A DNA stretch of 64,000 nucleotides, taken from JBFHIJ01 sp041596515 (GTDB lineage: Bacteria; Bacteroidota; Ignavibacteria; Kapaibacteriales; UBA2268). The position numbers and the translations under genes are program-made. This document shows positions 63,172 through 64,000 of this stretch, in pieces. The stretch is from NCBI GenBank assembly GCA_041596515.1, contig JBFHIJ010000011.1, positions 28,056 through 92,055 of the forward strand, given 5' to 3'. Under the pieces are notes generated by a model. It searched no databases, had not been told where the DNA came from, and saw nothing but the letters and a program-made list of their open reading frames with translations. Positions within the stretch are counted from its first letter, which is position 1; each line of letters opens with the position of its first letter.

Positions 63172-63197
63172 CAGCCGTGGGGTTAACCCCACGGTTG
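63172..63197. repeat. REP-like palindrome, copy 1
   Basis: CCGTGGGGTTAACCCCACGG at 63175-63194 is a perfect 20-base palindrome; the hairpin extends to 63172-63197 with one G-T pair. The inverted relative of the copy at 63391-63416. Confidence 0.8.
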
Positions 63198-63360
63198 ATG
63201 GATAAATCAAATTAAAATGATCTTGAATGTCCAGAAGAGGCTGTCTCATACTTCATAATTAGACTATTATCTAAAAAAAACTGTGATAATAACCTAAAGC
63301 TACACTTCGACTCGTTTCACTTGCTCAGTGACCTTATGCGGTTGCACTTGTAAGTTGTAG

Positions 63361-63390
63361 CAACCGATGGCTTTAGCCGTCGGTACGAAT
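63361..63390. repeat. REP-like palindrome, related sequence
   Basis: Hairpin CCGATGGCTTTAGCCGTCGG at 63364-63383 (one T-G pair), flanked by CAA and TACGAAT. It lies directly against the copy at 63391-63416 and has the same CAACCG start, so it is a divergent member of one family. Confidence 0.7.
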
Positions 63391-63416
63391 CAACCGTGGG
63401 GGTTAACCCCACGGCT
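63391..63416. repeat. REP-like palindrome, copy 2 (inverted)
   Basis: CAACCGTGGGGGTTAACCCC followed by ACGGCTA. Reverse complement of the copy at 63172-63197 apart from one extra G and the last base, so the two form an inverted pair enclosing 193 bases without an obvious gene. Confidence 0.8.
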
Positions 63417-63425
63417 ACATAGACT

Positions 63426-64000
63426 CTACTTATATATCTCGCCACCTTGATCCAAGAACTCTTGAGATTTTTCTGCCATTTTCTCTGCTAATTCTCTGAC
63501 TTCCTGGCTGGACTTCATAGAACAGAAATGTTCACCGCACATAGAGCAGAAGTGTGATGATTTATGTCCTTCATCCGGTAAAGTTCTGTCATGATATTGT
63601 AGCGCAGTTTCAGGATCTAAAGAGATATGGAACTGATCTTTCCATCTGAATTCAAAGCGTGCTTTACTCATCGCATAATCTCTTAGCTGGGCTGCCGGAT
63701 GACCTTTTGCTATATCCGCAGCATGAGCAGCTAATTTATAAGTAATTACACCTGTTTTTACATCATCTCTATCTGGTAATCCCAAGTGTTCTTTAGGAGT
63801 TACATAGCATAACATTGCTGTGCCGTACCAGCCTATCATTGTGCCGCCAATTGCAGAGGTAATGTGATCATATCCCGGTGCAATATCTGTTACAAGAGGA
63901 CCTAATGTATAGAATGGAGCATCAAAGCAATGTTCTATTTGCTCATCCATATTTTCTTTGATTTTTTGCATAGGAACGTGTCCCGGACCTTCAATAAGTA
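63426..64000 (-). CDS. thiC: phosphomethylpyrimidine synthase ThiC (3' part; continues past window end)
   Basis: Radical SAM enzyme that makes HMP-P from aminoimidazole ribotide. Only the C-terminal part is in the window. The frame is open to base 64000 and reads LIEGPGHVPMQKIKENMDEQI, the conserved ThiC block. TDIAPGYDHITSAIGGTMIGWYGTAMLCYVTPKEHLGLPDRDDVK and the Fe-S motif CSMCGEHFC follow. It lies upstream of the TenI-like gene on the same strand but is separated by 279 bases with the REP-like repeats. Its promoter, and any TPP riboswitch, would lie outside the window. Confidence 0.97.
   Translation of the reverse strand, partial: LIEGPGHVPMQKIKENMDEQIEHCFDAPFYTLGPLVTDIAPGYDHITSAIGGTMIGWYGTAMLCYVTPKEHLGLPDRDDVKTGVITYKLAAHAADIAKGHPAAQLRDYAMSKARFEFRWKDQFHISLDPETALQYHDRTLPDEGHKSSHFCSMCGEHFCSMKSSQEVRELAEKMAEKSQEFLDQGGEIYK

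Noticed and set aside
63147..63425. TPP riboswitch between thiC and the TenI-like gene
   Set aside because: The CUGAGA element expected of a TPP riboswitch is not seen on the minus strand; only REP-like hairpins are.

Overview
The window is AT-rich bacterial chromosome with dense gene packing and clear Shine-Dalgarno sites before many genes. Several markers point to the FCB group (Bacteroidota and relatives): a PorD/DUF4835 protein, a 1,897-residue secreted protein ending in a FlgD-like type IX secretion (T9SS) sorting domain, an HhH plus beta-barrel protein, an OmpA/PD40 protein and SufBCDSU with SufT. The mix suggests an Ignavibacteria/Kapabacteria-like lineage. That placement is inference; no rRNA or tRNA is present to test it.

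Layout. 1-1.1 kb: 3' part of an alpha/beta hydrolase. 1.2-8.4 kb: a minus-strand drug-exporter operon (short TetR-like protein, TetR, TolC, HlyD-type lipoprotein, two ATPases, two ABC-2 permeases) behind a perfect 8+2+8 palindrome, the likely operator. 8.4-10.4 kb: secreted choice-of-anchor-D protein with an IPTL-CTERM tail. 10.7-13.8 kb: thymidylate kinase, proline dehydrogenase, a nuclease/phosphatase-fold lipoprotein and a STAS protein. 14-20.3 kb: peptide deformylase, MurD, an FtsW/RodA-family protein, two bacterial PH-domain membrane proteins, AccD. 20.3-26.3 kb: HPF, HPr kinase, DsbD and hypothetical proteins.

26.4-34.3 kb is a complete SUF iron-sulfur operon: Rrf2 regulator, sufB, sufC, sufD, sufS, sufU, sufT, a PaaE-like flavin/2Fe-2S reductase and an A-type carrier. 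It has a recognisable promoter with an overlapping inverted repeat, and a 16-bp stem terminator. 34.3-44.7 kb: a small uncharacterised protein, RsmE, PgpH-like HD phosphohydrolase, XerD-type recombinase, HhH/beta-barrel protein, NYN-domain protein, PorD, NFACT protein and a secreted protein. 44.7-45.6 kb is a gene-free stretch before the giant beta-helix T9SS substrate (45.6-51.3 kb).

51.4-59.3 kb holds two inverted copies of a deoxyhypusine-synthase-family gene flanking glutamate racemase, two hypothetical/secreted proteins, a membrane-anchored hydrolase and a macro-domain protein. The minus-strand copy is intact. The plus-strand copy carries two stops and a frameshift, yet its last 178 codons are open and highly conserved. 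59.3-64 kb is a thiamine cluster (thiH, thiG, thiE, thiD, a TenI/ThiE-like paralogue, 3' part of thiC) interrupted by REP-like palindromes.

The strongest leads are the decaying inverted deoxyhypusine-synthase pair with a shared leader, the suf and TetR operator architectures, the PaaE-like reductase inside the SUF operon, the IPTL-CTERM protein in a genome that also uses T9SS signals, and the REP doublet beside thiC. I found no CRISPR array, prophage, complete insertion sequence or RNA gene.
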